Shown here: positions 1 through 13,082 of the stretch, in pieces | Position numbering within the stretch: the first letter of the stretch is position 1 | Layout of the letters: every line of letters starts with the position of its first letter | From: Avena insularis | Lineage: Eukaryota; Streptophyta; Magnoliopsida; Poales; Poaceae | DNA length: 64,000 nt | Reading direction: 5' to 3' | NCBI GenBank assembly: GCA_023614405.1 | Contig: JAJUPC010000227.1 | Location: 62,001-126,000 of the forward strand | Notes under the pieces: generated by a model | The model's database searches: none | Told to the model about the DNA's origin: nothing | The model's input: the letters and a program-made list of their open reading frames with translations, nothing else | Made by a program: the position numbers and the translations under genes

Positions 1-3000
1 CCATGTGGTTTAGGAAAATGACACACATGCAATGACACTCATGGGTCCATGTGGTTTAGGAAAGGAACATACATGGAAATTCTCTAGTGGTGGTTTTGGA
101 AAATAAGACACATGCAATGACTATGGTGGGTCCATGTGGTTTAGGAAAAGAACACACATGCAATAACTCTAGTGGTGGTTTAGGAAAATAAGACACATGC
201 AATGACTCTAGTCGTGGTTTAGTAAAAGAACACACATAAAATTACTAGTGGATCCATGTGGTTTAGGAAAAGAACACACATGTAATGACTCTAGTGTTTG
301 TTTAGGAAAAAACACACATGCAATGACACTAGTGGATCCATGTGGTTTAGGAAAGGAACACACATCGAATGACTCTAGTGTTGGTTTAGGAAAAGAAGAT
401 ACATGCAATTACTCTTGTGGATTCATGTGGTTTAGGAAAATAACACACATGCAAGGACTCTAGTGGTGGTTTAGGAAAAGAACACGCATGGAATGACAGT
501 GGTGGATCCATGTGGTTTAGGAAAAGAACAAACATGCAATGACTCTGGTGGTAGTTTAGGAAAGGAAGACACATGCAATTACTCTGAATGTGGTTTAGGA
601 AAAGAACACACATGCAATGACTCTGCTGGATCCATGTGGTTTACGAAAAGAACACACATGCAATGACATTGGTGGATCCATGTTGTTTAGGAAAAGAACA
701 CACATGCAATGACACTGGTGGATCAATGTGGTTTAGGAACAGAACACATGAAATGACTCTGGTGGATCCATGTGGTTTAGGAAAAGAACACACATGCAAT
801 GACTCTAGTGGTGGTTCAGGAAAAGAACACACATGCAATGAAACTGGTGGATCCATGGGGTTTAGGTAAAGAACACACATGCAATGAATCTAGTGGTGGT
901 TTAGGAAAGAAATACACATGCAATCACTCTGGAATTGGTTTAGGAAAGGAACACACATGCAATGACTGGTGGGTGCATGTGGTTTAGGAAAAGAACACAT
1001 ATGCAATGACACTGGTGGATCCATGTGGTTTAGTAAAGTAACACAATTGCAATGACTCTGGTGGATCCATGTGGTTTAGGAAAAGAACACACATGCAATG
1101 ACTCTGGTGGTGGTTTAGGAAAGGAAGCCACATGCAATGACTTTGGTGGATCCATGTGGTTTAGGAAAAGAACACACATGCAATGACTCTAGTTGTTGTT
1201 TAGAAAAAGAACACACATGCAATGACACTGGTGGATCCATGTGGTTTAGGTAAACAACACACTTGCAATGACTCTGGTGGTGGTTTAGGAAAGGAAGACA
1301 CATGCAATGACTCTGGATGTGGTTTAGGAAAGGAACACACATGCAATGACTCTGGAGGATCCATGTGGTTTAGGAAAAGAACACACATACAATGACACTA
1401 GTGGATCCATGTGGTTTAGGAAAGTAACACACATGCAATGACTCTTGTGCTGGTTTAGGAAACGAAGACACATGCAATGACGTCGGTGATGGTTTAGGAA
1501 AAGAACACACATGAAATGACTTTGGTGGATCCATGTGGTTTAGGAAAATAACACACATGCAATGACACTAGTGGTGGTTTAGGAAAAGAACATACATGCC
1601 ATGACACTGGTGGGTCCATGTGGTTTCTGAAAAGAACGTGCATGCAATCACTCTAGTGGTGGTTTAGGAAAAGAAGACACATGCAATGACTCTGGTGGTG
1701 GTTTAGGAAAAGAACACACATGCAATGACTCTGGTGGATCCATGTGGTCGAGGGAAAGAACACACAAGCAATGACCTTGGTGGATCTATGTGGTTTAGGT
1801 AAAAACACAGATGCAATGACTCTGGTGGTGGTTTAGGAAAGGAAGACACATGCAATGACTCTGGATGTGGTTTAGGAAAGGAACACACATGCAACGACTC
1901 TGGTGGGTGCATGTGGTTTAGGAAAAGAACACACATGCAATGACACTGGTGGATCGATGTGGTTTAGTAAAGGAACACAAATGCAATGACTCTGGTGGAT
2001 CCATGTGGTTTAGGAAAAGAACACACATGCAATGACTCTGGAAGTGGTTTAGGAAAGGAATCCACATGCAATGACTTTGGTTGATCCATGTGGTTTAGGA
2101 AAAGAACACACATGCAATGACTCTAGTGGTAGTTTAGGAAAAGAACACACATACAATGACACTGGTGGATCCATATGGTTTAGGTAAACAACACACGTGC
2201 AATGACTCTGGTGGTGGTTTAGGAAAGGAAGACACATGCAATGACTCTGGATGTGGTTTAGGAAAGGAGCACACATGCAATGACTCTGGTGGATTCATGT
2301 GGTTTAGGTAAACAACACACATGCAATGACTCTGGTGGTGGTTTAGGAAAAGAAGACACATGCAATGACTCTAGTCGTGGTTTAGTAAAAGAACACACAT
2401 AAAATGACTCTAGTGGATCCATGTGGTTTAGGAAAAGAACACACATGTAATGACTCTATTGTTTGTTTACGAAAAGAACACACATGCAATGACACTGGTG
2501 GATCCATGTGGATTAGGAAAGGAACACACATCGAATGACTCTAGTGTTGGTTTAGGAAAAGAACATACATACAATTACTCTTCTGGATTCATGTGGTTTA
2601 GGAAAAGAACACACATGCAATGACTCTAGTGGTGGTTTAGGAAAAGAACACGCATGGAATGATAGTGGTGGGTCTATGTGGTTTAGGAAAAGAACACACA
2701 TGCAATGACTCTGGTGCTGGTTTAGGAAAAGAAGACACATGCAATGACTCTAGTCGTGGTTTAGTAAAAGAACACACATAAAATGACTCTAGTGGATCCA
2801 TGTGGTTTAGGAAAAGAACACACATGTAATGACTCTATTGTTTGTTTAGGAAAAGAACACACATGCAATGACACTGGTGGATCCATGTGGATTAGGAAAG
2901 GAACACACATCGAATGACTCTAGTGTTGGTTTAGGAAAAGAACATACATACAATTACTCTTGTGGATTCATGTGGTTTAGGAAAAGAACACACATGCAAT

Positions 3001-4299
3001 GACTCTAGTGGTGGTTTAGCAAAAGAACACGCATGGAATGACAGTGGTGGATCCATGTGGTTTAGGAAAAGAACAAACATACAATGACTCTGGTGGTAGT
3101 TTAGGAAATGAAGACACATGCAATTACTCTAGATGTGGTTTAGGAAAGGAACACACATGCAATGGCTCTGGTGGATCCATGTGGTTTACTAAAAGAACAC
3201 ACATGCAATGATAATGGTGGATCCATGTGGTTTAGGAAAAGAACACACATGCAATGACACTGGTGGATCAATGTGGTTTAGGAAAGGAACACATTTGACA
3301 TGACTCTGGTGGATCCATGTGGTTTAGGAAAAGAACACACATGCAATGACTCTAATGGTTGTTTAGGAAAAGAACACACATGCAATGAAATTGGTGGATC
3401 CATGTGGTTTAGGTAAATAAGACACATGCAATAACTCTAGTGGTGGTTTAGGAAAGGAAGACACGTGCAATGACTCTGGATGTGGTTTAGGAAAGGAACA
3501 CACATGCAATGACTCTGGTGGGTGCATGTGGTTTAGGAAAAGAGCACACATGCAATGACACTGGTGGATCCATGTGGTTTAGTAAAGGAACACAAATGCA
3601 ATGACTCTGGATCCATGTGGTTTAGGAAAAGAACACACATGCAATGACTCTAGTGGTGGTTTAGGAAAAGAACAGACATGGAATGACAGTGGTGGATCCA
3701 TGTGGTTTAGGAAAAGAACAAACATGCAATGACTCTGGTGGTAGTTTAGGAAAGGAATACACATGAAATTACTCTGGATGTGGTTTAGGAAAGGAACACA
3801 CATGCAATGACTCTGGTAGATCCATGTGGTTTACGAAAATAACACACATGCAATGACAATGGTGGATCCATGTGGTTTAGGTAAAGAACACACATGCAAT
3901 GACACTGGTGGATCAATGTGGTTTAGGAAAGGAACACACATGACATGACTCTGGTGGATCCATGTGGTTTAGGAAAAGAACACACATGCAATGAATCTAG
4001 TGGTTGTTCAGGAAAAGAACACACATGCAATGAAATTGGTGGATCCATGTGGTTTAGGTAAAGAACACACATGCAATGACTCTGGTGGTGTTTTAGGAAA
4101 GGAAGACACATGCAATGACTCTAGATGTGGTTTAGGAAAGGAACACACATGCAATGACTCTGGTGGGTGCATGTGGTTTAGGAAAAGAACACACATGCAA
4201 TGACACTGGTGGATCCATATGGTTTAGTAAAGGAACACAAATGCAATGACTCTGGTGGATTCATATGGTTTAGGAAAAGAACACACATGCAATGACTCT
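1..4299. repeat. Higher-order block H1, copy 1 (left-truncated)
   Basis: Matches 4980-9275 nearly base for base. The offset starts at 4979, drops to 4976 and 4973 through small deletions in the second copy, and returns to 4976. Divergence begins at 4300, where this copy continues with GTGGTGG and the other with GGAAGTGG. The window edge truncates the block, so its true left end is unknown. Confidence 0.93.
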
Positions 4300-4979
4300 A
4301 GTGGTGGTTTAGGAAAAGAACACACATGCAATGACTCTAGTGGTGGTTTAGGAAAAGAACACACATGCAATGACCCTGGTGGATCCATGTGGTTTAGGTA
4401 AACAACACACATGCAATGACTCTGGTGGTGGTTTACGAAAGGAAGACACATGCAATGACTCTAGTGGATCCATGTGGTTTAGGAATAGAAGACACGTGCA
4501 ATGACACTGGTGGATCCATGTGGTTTAGGAAAGGAACACACATGCAATGACTCTTGTGGTGGTTTAGGAAAAGAAGAGATAGGAAATGACTCCGGTGATG
4601 GTTTAGGAAAAGAAAACACATGAAATGACTTTGGTGGATCCATGTGGTTTAGGAAAAGAACACACATACAATGACACTTGTGGTGGTTTAGGAAACGAAC
4701 ATACATGCAATGACACTGGTGGGTCCATGTGGTTTCTGAAAAGAACACACATGCAATCACTCTAGTGGTGGTTTAGGAAAAGAAGACACATGCAATGACT
4801 CTGGTGGTGGTTTAGGAAAAGAATACACATGCAATGACTCTGGTGGATTCATGTGGTTTAGGGAAAGAACACACATGCAATGACTCTAGTGGATCAATGT
4901 GGTTTAGTAAAGGAACACACATGCAATGACTCTAGTTTTGGTTTAGGAAAATAATACACATACAATGTCTTTGGTTGAT
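4300..4979. repeat. Linker module shared with the 4.3-kb block family
   Basis: This stretch between the two H1 copies does not match what follows copy 2. It resembles about 13967-14646, with an offset near 9667 for the anchors at 4433 and 4479. It shares the unusual units ending in GAAGAGA and the run AATGTCTTTGGTTGATCC (TCTCTGG in the other copy). The two higher-order families therefore share a module of about 0.7 kb. Confidence 0.75.
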
Positions 4980-7900
4980 CCATGTGGTTTAGGAAAATGA
5001 CACACATGCAATGACACTCATGGGTCCATGTGGTTTAGGAAAGGAACACACATGGAAATTCTCTAGTGGTGGTTTTGGAAAATAAGACACATGCAATGAC
5101 TATGGTGGGTCCATGTGGTTTAGGAAAAGAACACACATGCAATAACTCTAGTGGTGGTTTAGGAAAATAAGACACATGCAATGACTCTAGTCGTGGTTTA
5201 GTAAAAGAACACACATAAAATTACTAGTGGATCCATGTGGTTTAGGAAAAGAACACACATGTAATGACTCTAGTGTTTGTTTAGGAAAAAACACACATGC
5301 AATGACACTAGTGGATCCATGTGGTTTAGGAAAGGAACACACATCGAATGACTCTAGTGTTGGTTTAGGAAAAGAAGATACATGCAATTACTCTTGTGGA
5401 TTCATGTGGTTTAGGAAAATAACACACATGCAAGGACTCTAGTGGTGGTTTAGGAAAAGAACACGCATGGAATGACAGTGGTGGATCCATGTGGTTTAGG
5501 AAAAGAACAAACATGCAATGACTCTGGTGGTAGTTTAGGAAAGGAAGACACATGCAATTACTCTGAATGTGGTTTAGGAAAAGAACACACATGCAATGAC
5601 TCTGCTGGATCCATGTGGTTTACGAAAAGAACACACATGCAATGACATTGGTGGATCCATGTTGTTTAGGAAAAGAACACACATGCAATGACACTGGTGG
5701 ATCAATGTGGTTTAGGAACAGAACACACATGACATGACTCTGGTGGATCCATGTGGTTTAGGAAAAGAACACACATGCAATGACTCTAGTGGTGGTTCAG
5801 GAAAAGAACACACATGCAATGAAACTGGTGGATCCATGGGGTTTAGGTAAAGAACACACATGCAATGAATCTAGTGGTGGTTTAGGAAAGAAATACACAT
5901 GCAATCACTCTGGAATTGGTTTAGGAAAGGAACACACATGCAATGACTGGTGGGTGCATGTGGTTTAGGAAAAGAACACATATGCAATGACACTGGTGGA
6001 TCCATGTGGTTTAGTAAAGTAACACAATTGCAATGACTCTGGTGGATCCATGTGGTTTAGGAAAAGAACACACATGCAATGACTCTGGTGGTGGTTTAGG
6101 AAAGGAAGCCACATGCAATGACTTTGGTGGATCCATGTGGTTTAGGAAAAGAACACACATGCAATGACTCTAGTTGTTGTTTAGAAAAAGAACACACGTG
6201 CAATGACACTGGTGGATCCATGTGGTTTAGGTAAACAACACACTTGCAATGACTCTGGTGGTGGTTTAGGAAAGGAAGACACATGCAATGACTCTGGATG
6301 TGGTTTAGGAAAGGAACACATGCAATGACTCTGGAGGATCCATGTGGTTTAGGAAAAGAACACACATACAATGACACTAGTGGATCCATGTGGTTTAGGA
6401 AAGTAACACACATGCAATGACTCTTGTGCTGGTTTAGGAAACGAAGACACATGCAATGACGTCGGTGATGGTTTAGGAAAAGAACACACATGAAATGACT
6501 TTGGTGGATCCATGTGGTTTAGGAAAATAACACACATGCAATGACACTAGTGGTGGTTTAGGAAAAGAACATACATGCCATGACACTGGTGGGTCCATGT
6601 GGTTTCTGAAAAGAACGTGCATGCAATCACTCTAGTGGTGGTTTAGGAAAAGAAGACACATGCAATGACTCTGGTGGTGGTTTAGGAAAAGAACACACAT
6701 GCAATGACTCTGGTGGATCCATGTGGTCGAGGGAAAGAACACACAAGCAATGACCTTGGTGGATCTATGTGGTTTAGGTAAAACACGTATGCAATGACTC
6801 TGGTGGTGGTTTAGGAAAGGAAGACACATGCAATGACTGGATGTGGTTTAGGAAAGGAACACACATGCAACGACTCTGGTGGGTGCATGTGGTTTAGGAA
6901 AAGAACACACATGCAATGACACTGGTGGATCGATGTGGTTTAGTAAAGGAACACAAATGCAATGACTCTGGTGGATCCATGTGGTTTAGGAAAAGAACAC
7001 ACATGCAATGACTCTGGAAGTGGTTTAGGAAAGGAATCCACATGCAATGACTTTGGTTGATCCATGTGGTTTAGGAAAAGAACACACATGCAATGACTCT
7101 AGTGGTAGTTTAGGAAAAGAACACACATACAATGACACTGGTGGATCCATATGGTTTAGGTAAACAACACACGTGCAATGACTCTGGTGGTGGTTTAGGA
7201 AAGGAAGACACATGCAATGACTCTGGATGTGGTTTAGGAAAGGAGCACACATGCAATGACTCTGGTGGATTCATGTGGTTTAGGTAAACAACACACATGC
7301 AATGACTCTGGTGGTGGTTTAGGAAAAGAAGACACATGCAATGACTCTAGTCGTGGTTTAGTAAAAGAACACACATAAAATGACTCTAGTGGATCCATGT
7401 GGTTTAGGAAAAGAACACACATGTAATGACTCTATTGTTTGTTTACGAAAGAACACACATGCAATGACACTGTGGATCCATGTGGATTAGGAAAGGAACA
7501 CACATCGAATGACTCTAGTGTTGGTTTAGGAAAAGAACATACATACACTTACTCTTCTGGATTCATGTGGTTTAGGAAAAGAACACACATGCAATGACTC
7601 TAGTGGTGGTTTAGGAAAAGAACACGCATGGAATGATAGTGGTGGTCTATGTGGTTTAGGAAAAGAACACACATGCAATGACTCTGGTGCTGGTTTAGGA
7701 AAAGAAGACACATGCAATGACTCTAGTCGTGGTTTAGTAAAAGAACACACATAAAATGACTCTAGTGGATCCATGTGGTTTAGGAAAAGAACACACATGT
7801 AATGACTCTATTGTTTGTTTAGGAAAAGAACACACATGCAATGACACTGGTGGATCCATGTGGATTAGGAAAGGAACACACATCGAATGACTCTAGTGTT

Positions 7901-9275
7901 GGTTTAGGAAAAGAACATACATACAATTACTCTTGTGGATTCATGTGGTTTAGGAAAAGAACACACATGCAATGACTCTAGTGGTGGTTTAGCAAAAGAA
8001 CACGCATGGAATGACAGTGGTGGATCCATGTGGTTTAGGAAAAGAACAAACATACAATGACTCTGGTGGTAGTTTAGGAAATGAAGACACATGCAATTAC
8101 TCTAGATGTGGTTTAGGAAAGGAACACACATGAAATGGCTCTGGTGGATCCATGTGGTTTACTAAAAGAACACACATGCAATGATAATGGTGGATCCATG
8201 TGGTTTAGGAAAAGAACACACATGCAATGACACTGGTGGATCAATGTGGTTTAGGAAAGGAACACATTTGACATGACTCTGGTGGATCCATGTGGTTTAG
8301 GAAAAGAACACACATGCAATGACTCTAATGGTTGTTTAGGAAAAGAACACACATGCAATGAAATTGGTGGATCCATGTGGTTTAGGTAAATAAGACACAT
8401 GCAATAACTCTAGTGGTGGTTTAGGAAAGGAAGACACGTGCAATGACTCTGGATGTGGTTTAGGAAAGGAACACACATGCAATGACTCTGGTGGGTGCAT
8501 GTGGTTTAGGAAAAGAGCACACATGCAATGACACTGGTGGATCCATGTGGTTTAGTAAAGGAACACAAATGCAATGACTCTGGTGGATCCATGTGGTTTA
8601 GGAAAAGAACACACATGCAATGACTCTAGTGGTGGTTTAGGAAAAGAACAGACATGGAATGACAGTGGTGGATCCATGTGGTTTAGGAAAAGAACAAACA
8701 TGCAATGACTCTGGTGGTAGTTTAGGAAAGGAATACACATGAAATTACTCTGGATGTGGTTTAGGAAAGGAACACACATGCAATGACTCTGGTAGATCCA
8801 TGTGGTTTACGAAAATAACACACATGCAATGACAATGGTGGATCCATGTGGTTTAGGTAAAGAACACACATGCAATGACACTGGTGGATCAATGTGGTTT
8901 AGGAAAGGAACACACATGACATGACTCTGGTGGATCCATGTGGTTTAGGAAAAGAACACACATGCAATGAATCTAGTGGTTGTTCAGGAAAAGAACACAC
9001 ATGCAATGAAATTGGTGGATCCATGTGGTTTAGGTAAAGAACACACATGCAATGACTCTGGTGGTGTTTTAGGAAAGGAAGACACATGCAATGACTCTAG
9101 ATGTGGTTTAGGAAAGGAACACACATGCAATGACTCTGGTGGGTGCATGTGGTTTAGGAAAAGAACACACATGCAATGACACTGGTGGATCCATATGGTT
9201 TAGTAAAGGAACACAAATGCAATGACTCTGGTGGATTCATATGGTTTAGGAAAAGAACACACATGCAATGACTCT
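4980..9275. repeat. Higher-order block H1, copy 2
   Basis: Near-identical copy of 1-4299. Differences are scattered substitutions and short indels. Examples are loss of CAC near 6315, single-base losses in runs near 7449, 7472 and 7645, and a 3-bp gain near 8582. The high identity over 4.3 kb of array implies a recent unequal exchange or segmental duplication. Confidence 0.93.
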
Positions 9276-9560
9276 GGAAGTGGTTTAGGAAAGGAATCCA
9301 CATGCAATGACTTTGGTTGATCCATGTGGTTTAGGAAAAGAACACACATGCAATGACTCTAGTGGTAGTTTAGGAAAAGAACACACATGCAATGACACTG
9401 GTGGATCCATGTGGTTTAGATAAACAACACACATGCAATGACTCTGGTGGTGGTTTAGGAAAGGAAGACACATGCAATGACTCTGGATGTGGTTTAGGAA
9501 AGGAGCACACATGCAATGACTCTGGTGGATCCATGTAGTTTAGGAAAACAACACACATGC
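8552..9560. repeat. 1282-bp-offset repeat, left copy
   Basis: Variant-bearing units here recur 1282 bp downstream. Anchors at 8552, 8899, 8967, 8984, 9285 and 9370 have counterparts at 9834, 10181, 10249, 10266, 10567 and 10652. This copy overlaps the end of H1 copy 2, so it belongs to a second, overlapping duplication event. Edges are approximate. Confidence 0.85.
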
Positions 9561-9833
9561 AATGACACTGGTGGGTCCATGTAGTTTAGGAAAAGAACAC
9601 ACATGCAATAACTCTAGTGCTGGTTTAGGAAAAGAAGACACATGCAATGACTCTAGTCGTGGTTTAGTAAAAGAAAACACATAAAATGACTCTAGTGGAT
9701 CCATGTGGTTTAGGAAAAGAACACACATGTAATGACTCTAGTGTTTGTTTAGGAAAAGAACACACATGCAATGACACTGGTGGATCCATGTGGTTTAGGA
9801 AAGGAACACACATCGAATGACTCTAGTGTTGGT

Positions 9834-10842
9834 TTAGGAAAAGAAGATACATGCAATTACTCTTGTGGATTCATGTGGTTTAGGAAAATAACACACATGC
9901 AATGACTCTAGTGGTGGTTTAGGAAAAGAACACACATGGAATGACAGTGGTGGATCCATGTGGTTTAGGAAAAGAACAAACATGCAATGACTCTGGTGGT
10001 AGTTTAGGAAAGGAAGACACATGAAATTACTCTGGATGTGGTTTAGGAAAGGAACACACATGCAATGACTCTGGTGGATCCATGTGGTTTACGAAAATAA
10101 CACACATGCAATGACAATGGTGGATCCATGTGGTTTAGGAAAAGAACACACATGCAATGACACTGGCGGATCAATGTGGTTTAGGAAAGGAACATACATG
10201 ACATGACTCTAGTGGATCCATGTGGTTTAGGAAAAGAACACACATGCAATGACTGTAGTGGTTGTTCAGGAAAAGAACACACATGCAATGAAACGGGTGG
10301 ATCCATGTGGTTTAGGTAAAGAACACACATGCAATGACTCTGGTGGTGTTTTAGGAAAGGAAGACACATGCAATGACTCTGGATGTGGTTTAGGAAAGGA
10401 ACACACATGCAATGACTCTGGTGGGTGCATGTGGTTTAGGAAAAGAACACACATGCAATGACACTGGTGGATCCATATGGTTTAGTAAAGGAACACAAAT
10501 GCGATGACTCTGGTGAATCCATGTGGTTTAGGAAAAGAACACACATGCAATGACTCTGGAAGTGGTTTAGGAAAGGAATCCACATGCAATGACTTTGGTG
10601 GATCCATGTGGTTTAGGAAAAGAACACACATGCAATGACTCTAGTGGTAGTTTAGGAAAAGAACACACATGCAATGACACTGGTGGATCCATGTGGTTTA
10701 GGTAAACAACACACATGCAATGACTCTGTTGGTGGTTTAGGAAAGGAAGACACATGCAATGACTCTGGATGTGGTTTAGGAAAGGAGCACACATGCAATG
10801 ACTCTGGTGGATCCATGTGGTTTAGGAAAAGAACACACATAT
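9834..10842. repeat. 1282-bp-offset repeat, right copy
   Basis: Counterpart of 8552-9560 at a constant offset of 1282 bp. Part of it (about 10500-10800) also matches about 2010-2330 and 6985-7310 of the H1 copies, so the array here is a mosaic of repeated shuffling. Edges are approximate. Confidence 0.85.
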
Positions 10843-12039
10843 AATGACACTAGTGGATCCATGTGGTTTAGGAAATGAACACACATGCATTGACTCTTGT
10901 GGTGGTTTAGGAAACGAAGACACATGCAATGACTCCGGTGATGGTTTAGGAAAAGAACACACATGAAATGACTTTGGTGGATCCATGTGGTTTAGGAAAA
11001 GAACACAAATGCAATGACTCTAGTAGTGGTTTAGGAAAAGAACATACATGCAATAACACTGGTGGGTCCATTTGGTTTATGAAAACAACACACATGCAAT
11101 CACTCTAGTGGTGGTTTAGGAAAAGAATACACATGCAATGACTCTGGAGGATCCATGGGGTTTATGTAAATAACACACCTATAATGACTGTAGTGGTATT
11201 TTATGAAAGGAACACACTTGCAATGACGCTGGGGGATCCATGTGGTTTAGGAAAGGAACACATAGGCAATGACTCTAGAGGTGGTTTAGGAAAACAAGAC
11301 ACATGCAATGACTCTAGTGGTGGTTTAGGAAAAGAACAAACATGCAATGACTCTAGTGGATCCATGTGGTTTAGGAAAAAAACACATGCAATGACTCAGG
11401 TGGATCAATTTGGTTTAGGAAGGGAACACACATGCAATGACTCTAGTGGATCCATGTAGTTTAGGAAAGGAACACACAGGCACTGACTCTGGTGGATCCA
11501 TGTGGTTTAGGAAAAGAAGACATATGCAATGACACTGGTGGATCAATGTGGTTTAGGAAAAGAACACACATGCAATGGCACTGGTGGGTCCATGTGGTTT
11601 ATGCAAAGAACACAAATGCAATGACTCTGGTGGTGGTTTAGGTAAGGAAGACACATGCAATGACTCTAGTCATGGTTTAGTAAAAGAACACACATAAAAT
11701 GACTCTAGTGGATCCATGTGGTTTAGGAAAAGAACACACATGCAATGACTCTAGTGTTTGTTTAGGAAAAGAACACACATGCAATGACTCTAGTGTTTGT
11801 TTAGGAAAAGAACACACACGCAATGACACTGGTGGATCCAGGTGGTTTAGGAAAGGAACACACATCGAATGACTTTAGTGTTGGTTTAGGAAAAGAAGAT
11901 TCATGCAATTACTCTTGTGGATTCATGTGGTTTAGGAAAAGAACACACATGCAATGACTCTAATGGTGGTTTAGGAAAAGAACACACATGTAATGACAGT
12001 GGTGGATCCATGTGGTTTAGGAAAAGAACAAACATGCAA

Positions 12040-12950
12040 TTACCCTAGTGGTGGTTTAGGAAAGGAAGACACATGCAATGACTTTGGATGTGGTTTCGGA
12101 AAGGAACACACATGCAATGACTCCAGTGGATCCATGTGTTTGAGGAAAAGAAGACACATGCAATGACTCTGGTGGTGGGTTAGAAAAGAACACACATGCA
12201 ATGACTCTAGTGGTGGTTTAGGAAAGGAAGACACATGCAATAACACTGGTGGATCCATGTGGTTTAGGAAAAGAACACACATGCAATGACTCTAGAGGTG
12301 GTTCAGGAAAAGAACACACATGCAATGACACTCGTGGATCCATGTGGTTTAGGTAATGAACACACAATCAATGACTCTGGTGGTGATTTAGGAAAGGTAG
12401 ACACATGCAATGAGTCTGGATGTGGTTTAGGAAAGGAACACACATGCAATAACTCTAGTGTATCCATGTGGTTTAGGAAATTAACAAACATGCAATGACT
12501 CGAGTGGTGGTTTATGACAAGAAGACACATGCAATGACACTGGTGGATCCATGTGGTTTAGGAAAGGAACACACATGCAATGACTCTAGTGTTGGTTTAG
12601 GAAAAGAAGGCACATGCATTGAGTCTGGTGGATCCATGTGGTGTATTAAAAGAACACGCATGCAATGACTCTAGTGGTAGTTTATGAAAGGAACACACAT
12701 GCAATGACACTGGTGGATCCATGTGGTTTAGGAAAGGAACACACATGCAATGACTCTAGTGGTGGTTTAGGAAAATAAGACACATGCAATGACTCTTGAG
12801 GTGGTTCAGAAAAAGAACACACATGCAATGACACTCGTGGATCCATGTGGTTTAGGTAAAGAACACACATGCAATGACTCTGGTGGTGGTTTATGAAAGG
12901 AATACACTTGCAATGACTATGGATGTGGTTTAGGGCAATAACACACATGC
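12040..12950. repeat. Partial copy of the 4.3-kb block family
   Basis: Anchors at 12040, 12286 and 12682 correspond to 15035, 15350 and 15746 in the next full block. The offset is 2995 and then 3064, so this partial copy carries an internal length change. It marks the left side of the second higher-order family. Confidence 0.8.
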
Positions 12951-13082
12951 AATGACTCTGGTGGGTGAATGTGGTTTAGGAAAGGAACACACATGCAATG
13001 ACTCTAGTGTTGGTTTAGGAAAAGAAGACACATGCAATGACTCTGGTGGATCCATGTGGTTTATTAAAAGAGCACACATGCA

